DNA from: Zygaena filipendulae
Lineage: Eukaryota > Arthropoda > Insecta > Lepidoptera > Zygaenidae
Reading direction: 5' to 3'
Assembly (NCBI GenBank): GCA_907165275.2
Contig: OU015653.1
Location: 8,214,001 to 8,278,000, forward strand
DNA: 64,000 nt
The position numbers and the translations under genes are program-made. Shown one piece after another: positions 33,938 to 45,245 of the stretch. Position 1 is the first letter of the stretch. Each line of letters starts with the position of its first letter. The notes beneath the pieces were generated by a model that was not told the DNA's origin, ran no database searches, and saw only the letters and a list, made by a program, of their open reading frames with translations.

Positions 33938-36324
33938 CTATATAAAGTATAGCTTAAGTTTCTTCTTAGAAATAGTCTGTTGCTGTAGTTTCAATATTTT
34001 AGTGACATAGTCTACGAAACAGAGAATTTAACCATGAGGCCAACTCGGGGACTTGTTTTACCAACATCGATTTTATATACTTTTCAGGCTCAGAAAAAGA
34101 AATACTGCATAAGTTTCCTAATCCAGATAAGGATATTGAGCGCTTTCGTACTTGGCTTCACTATATTGGAGGTGCCATTTTGAAACTGGATAACCACACC
34201 ATTTTCAAAAACCGAAGAGTTTGTCATTTACATTTTGAAACTTGTTACCATACTCGGAGCAAATTTCTTAGTGCTGATGCTGTGCCACGCCTGAATTTAC
34301 AAGGTAAATTTATTTTCTTGCTTTAGTTATGTTCTTCATTTCAAATTTCCATTTTTATTATATTTTTAAGTAGTTATTATCTACATGATGATTTAAAGTA
34401 ATAGCAAATTAAAATTTACAGCTGTTCCAAAAACAAGATTGCCTCTTAAAGATCTATCTAATGAAAGATGTGATGCTGGCAGTTCATCTCAAATACCATT
34501 TCTTAGTGAAACAAATATGGTCAGTCAGCTTCCAGAGCAAACTGGTTTGGTTGGAGCAGAGATTGAATCGTCTAGGTCATGCAGAAAAAGAAGTAAGTCA
34601 CATTTTTATTATTTCTCTGGAAGATGAAGTGTATGAAAAAAGTGTGTATGAAGTTTAGGTAATATTGAGCCTCTTGAGGCAAGGGGGGATGGTAATTTTG
34701 TAGGTACGAAAAATCGTCTAACTGGCATGCTATTCAACACCAAAAATTCATCCATGGTTGCCTCCAAAGAGTACCTATTTAATCACTACCATTTTAACTG
34801 CTTCGTAACAGTCTCTCAGTTTGAAAGATGTTGTTCAACTATTGCTACAATAATACAAATATATTTTACAACTGCCATCTACAACAAGTGATGAATGTTA
34901 AACTGAAATGATTGCGATAGAAGTTTAGTAATCTTAAAGTAATAATATGGCATATGCCATATTAGTCAGTATCACACATTTTTAAAATTATGTATATTTA
35001 CTTGAAACTTTACAAATGAAGCAAACTTACATGTTAAGTGGTAAAAAAATAAGCTACTCATTTTTCATTTTCAGAAATACCTTCAGATCTTGATGATAAC
35101 CAACAGCTTCTTGAGAAGCAGGTCAAAAAGTTAAAAATCAAAACTAATTCCTATCAGCAGAAGTTAAAGAAGTCATTGAAACTTTCTACAAACACTGCCT
35201 TCCAAGCTACCTTAAAGAAATTTAAAACACTGGCGGCTCTCTTCACTGTTATGCAGTTTCGAGAAATAATAAAGCCAAAGATGGGTAGAAGATTTACCAA
35301 ACAGGAAAAAGTTATGGCACTCAGTATTTTTAAAATGGGCCCAAGGGCCTACAGATATTTAAATAAAATATTTGTTTTGCCATCAGTGGCAACACTAAGC
35401 AGAATGATGTCCAAAGCATCTTTGAATGCTGGACTTAATGATAATATATTCAATCAATTAGCAAAAAGGCTACAGACAATGAATACTGACGATAGACTCT
35501 GCACATTAATTTTTGACGAGATGGCACTAACACCTCATTTTGATTATAACAGCAAAAAAGACAGAGTGTTAGGGTTTGTAAACCACACTGGAAAGTCCAG
35601 TAAAATAATTGCAGATCATGTTCTTGTTTTCATGATTAGGGGCATCACAAGAAATTATAAGCAACCCATTTATTATTCTTTTTGTTCAGGAAGTACCCCA
35701 AAAGTGATTTTGGTTGCACAAATAAAAGAAATTGTGAAGAAACTACATTCAATTGGCTTTAAGGTTTTAGCCACAGTTTGTGACCAAGGGACAACAAATA
35801 CAAGTGCAATAAATTATTTAATTGAAGAAACAAAAAGAGAATATTATAAGAAAAATATTAGTCACACAAAATCTGTGTTTGAAATAGAAGGGCAACAGAT
35901 AATACCTTTATATGATGTGCCACACTTGCTAAAAGGCATGAGAAATAATTTGATGACCAAAAATCTTAAGTATGAAATGGACGGACAAATAAAAACTGCG
36001 AAATGGGAACATATTACGCTTTTACATGAAAATAATCCCACCTATAAAGGGTTAAAAATATTAAAAAAGCTATCAGAAAATCACTGTAATACAGAGAAAA
36101 TTCCGAAAATGAAAGTCAAATATGCTGCACAACTTTTCAGCCAGACAGTAGGAAAAACTATGGGTTATTTAGCTGGTAAGTTTACATAAAACAGTATAGA
36201 TCTATGGGAAAAAAAAACGCCATACTAGTTTTTTTTCTAGCGTTGTGCATTATTATAATTTAAAATCTTGAAACAGCATATTCTATGAAATTGCTTTAAT
36301 TTTTAATCTTTCTTTATTGACCAC

Positions 36325-36530
36325 TAGCAGCCGCCCGCGGTTTCACTCGCTTGGTTCCCGTTCCCGTGGGAAAATCGGGATAAAAAGTATTTTATGTGTT
36401 ATTTGAGCCTATAATCTATCTTTGTTGCAAACATCCAGATCGGTTCAGTAGTTTTCGCGTGAAAGAGTAACGAACATTCATACATCCATACTCACAAACT
36501 TTCGAATTTATAATATTAGTAGGATTCAGT
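36325..36530 (-). repeat. SINE-like repeat in transposase intron 4, reversed
   Basis: CGCCCGCGGTTTCACTCGC at its left, AATCGGGATAAAAAGTA, CCAGATCGGTTCAGTAG, and TTTATAATATTAGTAGGATT at the right end. Confidence 0.65.
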
Positions 36531-38529
36531 TTATTTAATTATTTACTTTTTTGAAATCACAACGCAATTTTTATTACTGAAAAATTGAAAACGAAGTGTT
36601 TAGAAAAAACTAATAATAAATTTAGTTTTGGTTGTAAGACGGGTCGATTGTTTCGAAATACCTACTTCATTTTCAATTTTTCAGGATTCAGTTTTTCTAG
36701 AAGAGTTGTAGATTCTGGTTAGGCAGTTGTAGTAAGTAGTTTGTAAATGGGTGAATTAAATAATTTCTTTCTTTTTTTGCAGAAAATGGCATACTTCCCG
36801 AGGAAGCAAAGGATACAGCAGACTTATTATTATTTATAGATAATGTATTTGATTCATTAAATGGAAGCATGAAAAATTCTGATCTTCGTTCCGGTAAAAA
36901 GTTGTTAAAAAATGTAACACCTTCTTCAGTACATGAAGACACTTGGGTTAAATCGAAACCCGTTTTTAAATCAATGTCCTTCGTCACAGCAAAAGGTAAT
37001 GCTGGTACTGGAAAAATGTATTATTTCATGAGTACAAAATAAAATCATTTTGGTGCAGACATCTTAATCAGGATCCCCTGGAAAACTTTTTTGGAAGCAT
37101 TAGAAGCCATGGGGTTCGAAATAATTCACCCACGTGCGCAGCATTTGAGGCTGCTTTTTCATCATTATTAATAAATAATATGAGTAGTAATTATTCCCCA
37201 GGGTCGAATTGTGAAGAAGACATGTGTTGCATCCTGCAAGGGTTCGAGGAACTCATATTTTCAAATAAAAATAAAACTGACACGTCATGTTCAGAAATTG
37301 ATTTTGACGATATTGTTAGTGATGAAATGATTGTAGACATTGAAATTAAAAAAAAGGACCCTAGGGTGATTGCTACATTAGAATATGTAACAGGGTATTT
37401 ATTAAGAAAAACTAAAAAAATATTTAAAAACTGTAAAATCTGTAGATCAACTTTATTTAGTAAAGATACAACTAGAAACAAATACTTGCAATGCCGAGAA
37501 TATTTCAAAACAAAAAACAATTTGTACTATCCCAGTGAGAATTTTACAAAATGTGTTTCGGAGATCCAAGATGTTCTGCACCATATTATGAGAAATAAAA
37601 GTAATATTCAGAATTTAAAAGAGTATATGAAAACTTTACTCTACACAAACATCGACACGAAATTTATTCAGTGTGCTCATGAAAAGGAATTACAAGAATT
37701 TATATTTGATTTTTCAAGTAGATTTTTTGCCAATAATTGGTGTAAGTGGACCAATAAATTATTAAATGGTACCAGCACTGCCAAAGATGTTGATAAAACT
37801 GACGAAGTTCAAAACCAAGCTATACTGTACTATACAAAGAGAAGAAAAAACAGAAAATAAATATCTGGAAGCAGTTACTTTGACTGCCGTTTCATAGAAT
37901 AAATGATAAATATATCAAAGAAAATTAATTTCTTTTGATAGTATAAATTCAATTTTTACTGTGTTTGATTTTATCCACAATCTCATCACGTAAAAATAAT
38001 GTGATTATGTAAAAAAGATACTTATTGCTGTTTATTTTTGTAATACTGTATTGATATTGCATTGTATTTTTTTTCCATACTAAAGTTGGACTTGACTAAC
38101 TTAAAATATAATTTCTTCAGTAAAATAATTTCTTTCATTTGTATTCAAATTTTCCCGCTCTTTTAGATCACGAAGCAGTAGCTACAGTATACTATAGGTA
38201 TATAGGTTACTAGGTAGGTACCTAATTGTAATTACATCTTTAGTCGAGAGATGTCGCTCTGTCGAGAACTTAGCTGACCACTCTATACCAGTATATATAA
38301 GTTACTCTATGCTGTCACGCATGACACCGCTATTGGACATTTATGAAGATTCGAATTCGAAATTTACCGCTTCCGACCAGTCGAAGCAGTTCGAAGGGCT
38401 TTCATTCGAGAAATGTCGAAGTCGACATGTCGAGCATTGCTTAACTTGACTTCATCTCGATTTAATGTTCGAATTCGAACTTTATCTCAAGTTCGAGTCT
38501 ACTTCGAATGTGTGAGAATTGCCCCCCAG

Positions 38530-38833
38530 ATGCGTGACGTGTGTACGCGCGTCAGGGACGCACCGCGCACGCAGAGAAACCGAGTCCGCGCGCGTGTATA
38601 GCGAGCTGGCAAGATCGCAACCTAACCTAACCTAAATTGGCCTCATAAAGTCTTCCGATCCTTATTGGAGACAGGGTTGAATAAGCTAATAAAAAGAATT
38701 TTGAAAAAGCGCCTATTTCGCTGACTGTAATTTTTTTTCTTCAAAATCTGTAAATGCCGATAGTAATAAATAACCCAAAAAATGAGGGGTGGTCTCCTAA
38801 GACCATAATCGCGTAACTTCAACCTTAAAGCTA
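38530..38833. other. GC-rich flank right of the P-like element
   Basis: GATGCGTGACGTGTGTACGC and following CG-rich sequence to about 38600 resemble the DNA left of the element (31540-31580). Probably parts of an older transposon into which the P-like element inserted. No gene. Confidence 0.35.
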
Positions 38834-39316
38834 GTGAAACTTCGTGAGTAGGTTCAGGTCGACGAGACGCCCAAGCTTTTCCCCTGAGAAAATTCTCAAA
38901 ACGGGTAGCTAATGAAGTGAGCAGGTGAAAAACATTTCGCTTAGGTGGGGTGTCAAAATTGTCTGAGTACCTAACAGTAAATTTTTTCATTGAAATGTTA
39001 AGATAATTGAATAATAAACCCGGAAAATTAATTGTCCTCCAAAATATTTCGTTTGACTGGACGCTGCAGTCCGAATTGGTAGTTTCAAATAATAAAGTCA
39101 TAAAAATTATCAATAACCAGCTGAATTTTTAAATGCAGCTTAGTAAATATTTGTATCAGTTTGGTAAATGAAATGGTCACATAGTCCTATAGAATCTAGT
39201 GGTGCGTTTTCCTAGTTCTATACCTACGCTTGGAAATTGTCGATCGATTCTACGGAACACTTTTACTACCCGTTTCGAGAATTTTCTCAGGGGAAAAAGT
39301 AGTCACGAAGTTTCAG
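38834..39316. mobile_element. Inverted-repeat element
   Basis: Arms 38834-38907 and 39267-39316 are inverted copies sharing GTGAAACTTCGTGA and CCCCTGAGAAAATTCTC.AAACGGGTA. The interior of about 360 bp has no ORF of note. Probably a MITE or a decayed transposon. Confidence 0.5.
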
Positions 39317-39938
39317 CCTGTTATTAGTCATTGAGAAATCAAGGCGTGGGCTGCCGGGCTACATACTCAATAGTGCAACTGCCCTAGTTTTGCGTTCCTA
39401 CTTGGCTCAAGGGTGACACTTTGTCGGTAGAACCTAGGTAGGTATAGATAGGTATTAGTGATTAACCATTTCAAAGTATGTCTAATCTTATTTCTGGTGT
39501 TAAACATGTTTTTTTTTTCAAGAAACATATTTTTTTTTACTCTATCTATTGTGAATTTTGCGATGCACAATAAAAAGATGGCCTCAAAAAACATTGCAAT
39601 TCAAAACGAAAAACTTTTGATTTTTTTGGAAAATTTTACTTCGCCAACTGGTCAACATAGATATTATCATCGATGTACTTAGAATATGCATTTTGGTTGA
39701 AATTTACAAAACAATTTGGGTTGATTAGGTTAGTGACTGGGTAGTAAAAAAAACCCAATAGGTAGATAATTAGAACTTTTAATTTGGGTTTTATTGTAAA
39801 AATAAGAATAAATAGTTACCTAATGCATGTCATAAGTAGATAAGTCAACGGTTTGCGGAAATGCAAAGTTACCTATTGAGGAAATAATATTAAAAATATT
39901 AAAGTATCATTGTACTTTTATATATTTTGTATAGTTAC
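39317..39938. other. Gene-free stretch
   Basis: AT-rich and T-runs; no gene recognised. It includes the 3-prime flank of the minus-strand coiled-coil gene (AATAAAACC complement near 39790). Confidence 0.3.
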
Positions 39939-42119
39939 CTACTGTAAATGAAGTTCCTGCGTTATTGATTTTAAATCATCCAACATTTTACTCTGGTCGT
40001 TAAGTATTTTTTTCACTACAGACAAATGCGAAGCCAAACTGATGTTTTTTTTCAATGAAGTCAATAGATTATTAGGTTTTTTTATCGAGCCCACAGTGTC
40101 TTTCTTATTCAGATTTGGATTACAGAGGTTTTTTACTTTCTTTTCTATTTGGGATCTATTGCTAAACTTCTTCAATTCATTTGCAGTGTTTAGTAATTCA
40201 TTTTCCAGAACTTTTATCTTATTGTTTAAAAAAATATTCTTTTGTTCTAGTTGCGTTCGTATTGCACGTTCGTTGTAATATTCAGCATAATACTTTCCAC
40301 ACAAATCTATTATTTTCTGCAACTGTTTTTCACTGGGCTCGGTATCTAAATTTTCCGAGCAGAACTTTTGCAGTTCCTTGTAGCCTAATTCAATAATATT
40401 ACAAAAGTTATGTAATTTATGTTCTAAAATAAATTTTTGAGAGGATAATCGATCAATGATTTCCATGTTAATATTATTCCTCCGCGATAAGTTAGAGAAT
40501 TCGTGTCTTAACAGTTTCAACTGCTCGTTTAATGATATTGTTTCACCTTCTTTAGATTTTAAAACTGTTTTTACAATAACTAAAAAAAACAAGATATTAT
40601 CAAAGCTATGTTGGCAACTTAGCATCACAAATTTTTTTGATAAGTAGGTATAAGGTTTGATAAGTGTTTTGTAATAGGTTATAGGGGAGAAGGAGGTAAG
40701 ACGGGGTAGCGGGTAAGACGGGGTACTTACCTAGTGAAATTCACAGTTTAAATTGATCAATCACGCTCGTTCATTCATCGTTCGACGCGCCACCATGATA
40801 AGTAGTTGTCAAAAAAAAAGTAAAAAAAAGGGTTTTACTGAAAATTGCTTATAATATTTTCTTCTGGTTTGACACGTGACTATGTTTTGTTAATTAACGT
40901 TAGCTGGTGCGGTATTACTGTCATTGACGCTTAATTTAACCTATAATAAGGTAGGCCTTGTGTTTCCTTAAGATTGCTGGCGGTTTTTTTTTGTTTTTTT
41001 TTTTCTTTTTTATAAAATGGCTCTGCAGGCGAGATGGGGTAACGGGGTACCCCATCTTGCCGCCAATAAGAATATTTTTTGGGTTTGTTTTTAAAAATGG
41101 GTTTGTTTTTTGGGGGCTTATTACAGTTTGCCTTTTTAGAATAGCTGCAAACCCTGTTTGTCAGTAACCAGAGATATCACAACCAGCTAATGTGCCCACA
41201 TGCGATAACAGCGACAGTAGCTTTGTTTTGACTTCTCCAAAACAACTCCTTCCATTTCCACTTACTAAAAAATTCTCTCGTATTGCTAAAAGCGTGGAAA
41301 AACAGCAATTATCACGTAGTCTCCCTACAAACAAGAATAAGAAAGAAAGTCATCGCCTAGAAAAAAAAAGATGCTGAACAGAAAAAACTAAGAAAATAGA
41401 AAAAGAGAAAAGATGATTTAAAAAAACAGAACCAAACTACTACAAAAGCTAAAAATAAAAAATCAAAGAAGAATAGCCGATCAGCGAAAACAGCAAAACG
41501 ATGGAGAGTCTCATAATCTGGAGATGAAAGTGAAGGAGAGGAGGACACATCATGTTCGTGTATTCCGTTTCCATTGAAGAGTGGATATCATGCTCACTGT
41601 GTGGAAGGTGGGCTCATAATAGCTGCACAGGAATAGATGATGATGATGACGAAGCCACCCATGTCTGCGAGTTCCGCCAGCTCAATTAATCATCTTTCTC
41701 TGTGATCATTCTCTTCACTCCATCTTACCAGCACCATGGGGCAAGACGGGGCAAAACACCTTTTCTTTTATTTTAATTTTTTTATCTTAAATGTGTTACC
41801 GAAAGATCCTAATGACTCCAAATATTAGAATAAGTAGTTGTTAATTAAAAAATAAATATGATTGTTTCACTATGTAATTTTTTTATATTATGGACCTTTA
41901 AAGCTTAAGTACCCCATCTTGCCACCCTATATCCCCTACGTTACGTAAAATGAGAAAAAACACTATGAAATACCAGACTCACAGCATGCAAGATTCAAAT
42001 TCCTTTCTAAAAATTTTATTTGTTTGTTCCCACACATGAAGACTTGAATTTTTTCTTCTGGCGTAGTTTTTCCTATCGTATCATAGAATCTGCAAACGTG
42101 TGCTTTATGACATAAGTTC
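39939..42119 (-). CDS. Unrecognised coiled-coil protein, last two exons
   Basis: Exon A 42119-41974 (acceptor CTCTTAG) and exon B 40579-39939 (acceptor TTTTTTTTAG) join in phase; stop TAG at 39941-39939. Together about 262 residues. Exon A is Cys-rich: CHKAHVCRFYDTIG, then MCGNKQIKFLERNLNLACCE. Exon B is charged with heptad-like Leu/Ile spacing (LNEQLKLLRHEFSNL, IRTQLEQKNIFLNNKIKVLE, LSVVKKILNDQSKMLDDLK), so it is probably mostly coiled coil. The reading frame, splice sites and absence of repeats support a real gene. 5-prime exons, starting above 42119, were not identified. No family assigned. The intron is almost entirely a pogo-type transposon relic. Confidence 0.65.
40682..41938 (+). mobile_element. 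Decayed pogo/Tigger-type DNA transposon
   Basis: Ends TAGGGGAGAAGGAGGTAAGA at the left and the complement of TAGGGGATATAGGGTGGCAA at the right, both leading into ACGGGGTAC/ATGGGGTACTTA motifs. Interior relics read LTSPKQLLPFPLTKK (41230s) and, near 41560-41690, SIEEWISCSLCGRWAHNSCTG followed by an Asp run and HVCEF, the C-terminal PHD-like zinc region of pogo-class transposases. Many stops and frameshifts. It lies antisense within the intron of the coiled-coil gene. Confidence 0.7.
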
Positions 42120-42179
42120 CTAAGAGAATTTTACTAGTCACTACATAATAATTATACTTAAAACAAAATCGCTTCCAGC

Positions 42180-42358
42180 TGCAGTCTGTCAGTCCCTATG
42201 TATGCTTAGGTTTTTAAAACGCAACGGATTTTGATACGGTTTTTTTAATAGATATACGGTGATTCAAGAGCAAGGTTTATGAGTAGATATAGTTTATCCT
42301 GGGATGCCCGCGAGAACTCCTAAATTACCGCGAGTGAAACCGCGGGGGACAGCTTGTT
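42180..42358 (+). repeat. SINE-like repeat
   Basis: CAACGGATTTTGATACGG, TTATCCTGGGATGCCCGCG, GTGAAACCGCGGGGGACAGC. Confidence 0.65.
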
Positions 42359-42407
42359 GAGTATAAGAGACAAGGTATTAAGAGTATCAATATAAAAAAA
42401 AAAATTA

Positions 42408-42905
42408 TACTATCCATACTAATATTATAAAGAGGTAAAGTTTGTAAGTTCGTGAATTGTGAGTTTGTGACTTTGTTAGTTTGTGACGTTGTATAGGAGG
42501 TAAATCTCTAGATCTACTGAACCAATTTTGAAAATTATTTCACTTATACGGGAACTCCGAAATTACCGTGGGTGACAGCTAGTTTTCTTATTAACTTCGT
42601 AGTAATACTATTGCAATATCTATTTGCGAATTTATATACCTATCTCTAGATTTGTTGTTGTTTACAGAGTAGGTAATCTATACTAATATTAGAGTAACTT
42701 ATAAAGAGGTAAAGTTAGGTAGTGTTTGTGAGTTTGTGAGGTTGCGGGGGGATAGGTAGGTAATCTCTAGATCTACTGAACCGATTTTGAAAATGATTTT
42801 TCTCAATTTTACAGTGTTCCTGAGTGTCATAGGGTACTTCTTATCCCGGAATTCCTGCGGGAACTCCGAAATTACCGCGGGTGAAACCGCAGAAGAACAG
42901 CTAGT
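42408..42905 (+). repeat. Two consecutive SINE-like repeats
   Basis: The first (42408-42585) has TACTAATATTATAAAGAGGT, GTAAATCTCTAGATCTACTG and a deleted middle. The second (42670-42905) has the same head and a full CCGCGGGTGAAACCGCAG tail ending ACAGCTAGT. Confidence 0.7.
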
Positions 42906-44369
42906 CGGTAATACAGAGGTTCGATGAAGCCGTCTAGACTCCACGGTAAGCGGGGAGGGAAAGGTATACCCCTCGTGGCCTTCGCTTTAGAAGGACATGT
43001 TACAGGGTTGTTGCATGCTCATGCTCTCGTGGTCAGCATTATCACGAGATCAAATGCGTCGGTCTACTGTGTCTACTCCTTATACCTACTACTACTACGG
43101 TCCAATTATAATGAAATTTTTAAAGCTTTCTAACAACTAAGTTGGTAGGTATAAAACTTGAAACCTTTCAACTTCTTGAGCAATTGCAATAAGCGAGTTT
43201 CTCATATCTTTTGCATTAACTTGTTTCTCAATAGCTGTTGTAATGATAGACATTTAGCTTTATACCGTTTGTACCCAAGAAAGAAAGTTTAAATATTTGT
43301 GTTAAGCAGTAGGTAGGTAGGTAGGTACGTGATATACCTTTATAATTTTGTTTATGATTTTACACTGCACTGAAAATTTTACCTTTCCGTCTTTAATACC
43401 AAATAGACAAAGACTTATTAGAAAATATATTGTAGTATCAAAAGTAAATAATGTTAGGTTATGCTCTATAGTAAACAGATTTCCAAAGAGAATATAATCA
43501 CTGATGCGTCAAAAAGAATATAACCACCGTTCTCTTCTGAGGTTTTCTCAGAAAAATAATTCTTCTGAGGTTTTATTTGAAACATAGGCAACCAAAGAAA
43601 GGTAGAGGAATAAAGGGTAGACAGTTAGGAGGCTGTGTAATGTGTATACCTGTATACACTATAGATACTTTTTATATTAAAAACTTTTTAGTTTAGGTTA
43701 GGTATGGTAAACGAATACTTCCCATCCTCTATTGTTACAAAAGGAGAATAGGTAAGGCTTGATGAATGAAAATGATCTACCAATATATTCTAAAAGGATC
43801 TCGATCTTCTTACTTAGCCGTTATCCGCACGGTCGGTTTATTTCAATTTCCTTCATAAAAGACGCTATTCTCGGATTTGAAGTAGATTTATCATGCTCGG
43901 ATAAAGCGGGGCACTTTTTGTGCTTTTCTTGTGCCTGGATCTGACCCGAGATCTGTCCACTTAATGTGAATAATGGTGTGCGATGGAAAACGAATGCGAG
44001 TCCGAACACAAAAGAAAACAATGCGCAACGATTTCAAGATTTGATACAACAATAACTACCTACCTATTAAAATAAAGAACTGATAATAGTAAGAAATGAG
44101 CGTACCAATAGAAGGAGTCATAATCATAAATAAACTTCCTCACTGATTCCTTAACGTCTAGTCGAAACTGCTGAAGATAGAAACATGACAAAAGCAGTTT
44201 CCTTTTGCGACGTGAAGACTCACTAAGAAAATATTTTTGTAAATTTAACTCTAAGAGGGTGATAAAGTGTGTATTTCACCCTCTTCAAAATTAATTTCAA
44301 CTAAAATAACTGCACTAGTTTTTAATTTATTAAATGTGCAGTTATAGGAACTTCATAATATATTTGATA
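42906..44369. other. Gene-free stretch
   Basis: Several short frames but none with recognisable domains or splice context. GTAGGTAGGTAGGTA-type simple sequence near 43310. Confidence 0.35.
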
Positions 44370-44525
44370 TTATAATCTCTGCGTTTCATCCCGTAAATTT
44401 CGGAGTTTTCGCGTGAATTCCGGGATAAAAAGTAGGTAGCATTGTAAGTTGTAAGTTGAGTAGGTATAGTGAAAGCGTAACAAACAAACTCAGTTTATAA
44501 TATTTATTATTAGTTAGGATTACCT
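44370..44525 (-). repeat. SINE-like repeat, reversed
   Basis: CATCCCGTAAATTTCGGAGT, GAATTCCGGGATAAAAAGTA, TTTATAATATTTATTATTAG end. Confidence 0.55.
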
Positions 44526-44974
44526 ATTACTAGTTCAGTTATTAGTATCATGATTGAAACTGATATCCCAGAAATGCGAGTCTATCCGGAGATAATAATA
44601 TCGATTCCTTGTACTGGAGTACCTAACGCTCCGTAGACTATGAGACATGCACTTCAAATAAACTTCGGATGAAGCTATGAGGAGTGGGAACACTTTCAAT
44701 CACTATCTATTATTTCGGAATCTTCCCCACTTTTGAGCATACAATCGTTCATTAATTCATAAATTAGTTAGATAATTAATTCAAAAACTTATTCACAGTG
44801 TATATATACGAGCAACTCTAAAACAGAGTTTTAATGCTTAGTTTTAGGCGTAGGGCGTATAGTAATTGAAAAACTAAATTTGTTTATTTTATTTCAGTTA
44901 TAATATCTATTATGTTTATATTAAGTATGTTTATGTATATAAAAATGAATCCCTATTTCCCTTAGTCACGGCAT

Positions 44975-45245
44975 CACGCGTGAACGGCTGGATCAATTTC
45001 GATAGTTCTTTTTGTCGTGTTTGTTATTGTAAGGAGAAGAAGAATAAAAGAAGTTTGTTGTTCCTGCGGGAATTCCGAAACTCACGCGGGTGAATCTCCG
45101 AAACAGTTGGACTGATTTTGACGGGACTTTCACTACGAATTGGCTGATGTTATAAGTAGATTAGGCTAGTAAATTAGGCTTCTTTGGAGTTCCTGCGGGA
45201 ATCCCGAATCGCACTCGAGTAAAACTGCGGGGCACAGCTATTTCA
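44975..45245 (+). repeat. SINE-like repeat (variant with duplicated tail block)
   Basis: CGTGAACGGCTGGATCAATT, TTTTTGTCGTGTTTGTTATTG, then two GGGAATTCCGAAACTC / GGGAATCCCGAATCGC blocks 130 bp apart, ending GCGGGGCACAGCTA. Same subtype as the copy at 55270-55510. Confidence 0.6.

Larger units (their letters stand above)
33606..37860 (+). pseudogene. THAP9/P-type transposase gene, disrupted in the last exon
   Basis: Exons with matching phases: 33606-33642, 34088-34303, 34422-34592, 35075-36175, then 36783 onward. N-terminal THAP finger: CCVPDC, later FRTWLHYIG and VCHLHF. A Lys/Leu-rich region of coiled-coil type follows (exon 4 start), then the RNase H-like core: LIFDEMAL (first Asp), ATVCDQGTTN (second Asp), and, past the break, DPLENFFGSIR (catalytic Glu). 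The exon 5 frame stops at TAA 37040-37042. The frame carrying the Glu motif is open from 37000 to the stop at 37858-37860 and includes MSSNYSPGSNCEED and a CKIC Cys pair. So one frame shift within 37000-37042 separates the catalytic Glu. Counted across both frames it would be about 880 aa, similar to human THAP9. A 41-nt GTATT...GCAG intron (37018-37058) would restore the frame but is implausibly short. Confidence 0.8.
31615..38529 (+). mobile_element. P-superfamily-like DNA transposon, 6.9 kb
   Basis: Imperfect inverted termini of about 46 bp: left starts CAGGGACCCAATTCTC, right (reverse complement) CTGGGGGGCAATTCTC, both continuing to TCGAAC(T)..GAGAT. The left end fits the CANRG rule of the P superfamily. 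It contains a THAP9/P-type transposase gene (33606-37860). TCGA is very dense in the outer 200 bp of both ends. The 8 bp outside the ends (ATGCAGAC and ATGCGTGA) agree at only 4 positions, so no clean target duplication is seen. Secondary insertions: an inverted-repeat element near 32010-32335 and SINE-like copies in two introns. Similar GATGCGTG..GTGTACGC motifs outside both ends suggest insertion into another repeat. Confidence 0.6.

Noticed and set aside
36996..37058. A 63-nt intron (GTAATG...GCAG) in the P-type transposase
   Set aside because: Its length is a multiple of three, so it does not correct the frame; the break remains with or without it.
40682..41140. Repeated GGTAAGACGGGG / GGGGTAACGGGGTAC motifs considered as a promoter or G-quadruplex regulatory cluster
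   Set aside because: They are the terminal and subterminal motifs of a decayed pogo-like element with matching right end.
41357..41548. Phe/Ser-rich minus-strand frame
   Set aside because: Antisense of the Lys-rich relic of the pogo-type transposase.
42906..44021. Short frames considered as 5-prime exons of the minus-strand coiled-coil gene
   Set aside because: No ATG plus donor with the required phase 2 could be found; candidates near 43380 lack a start.
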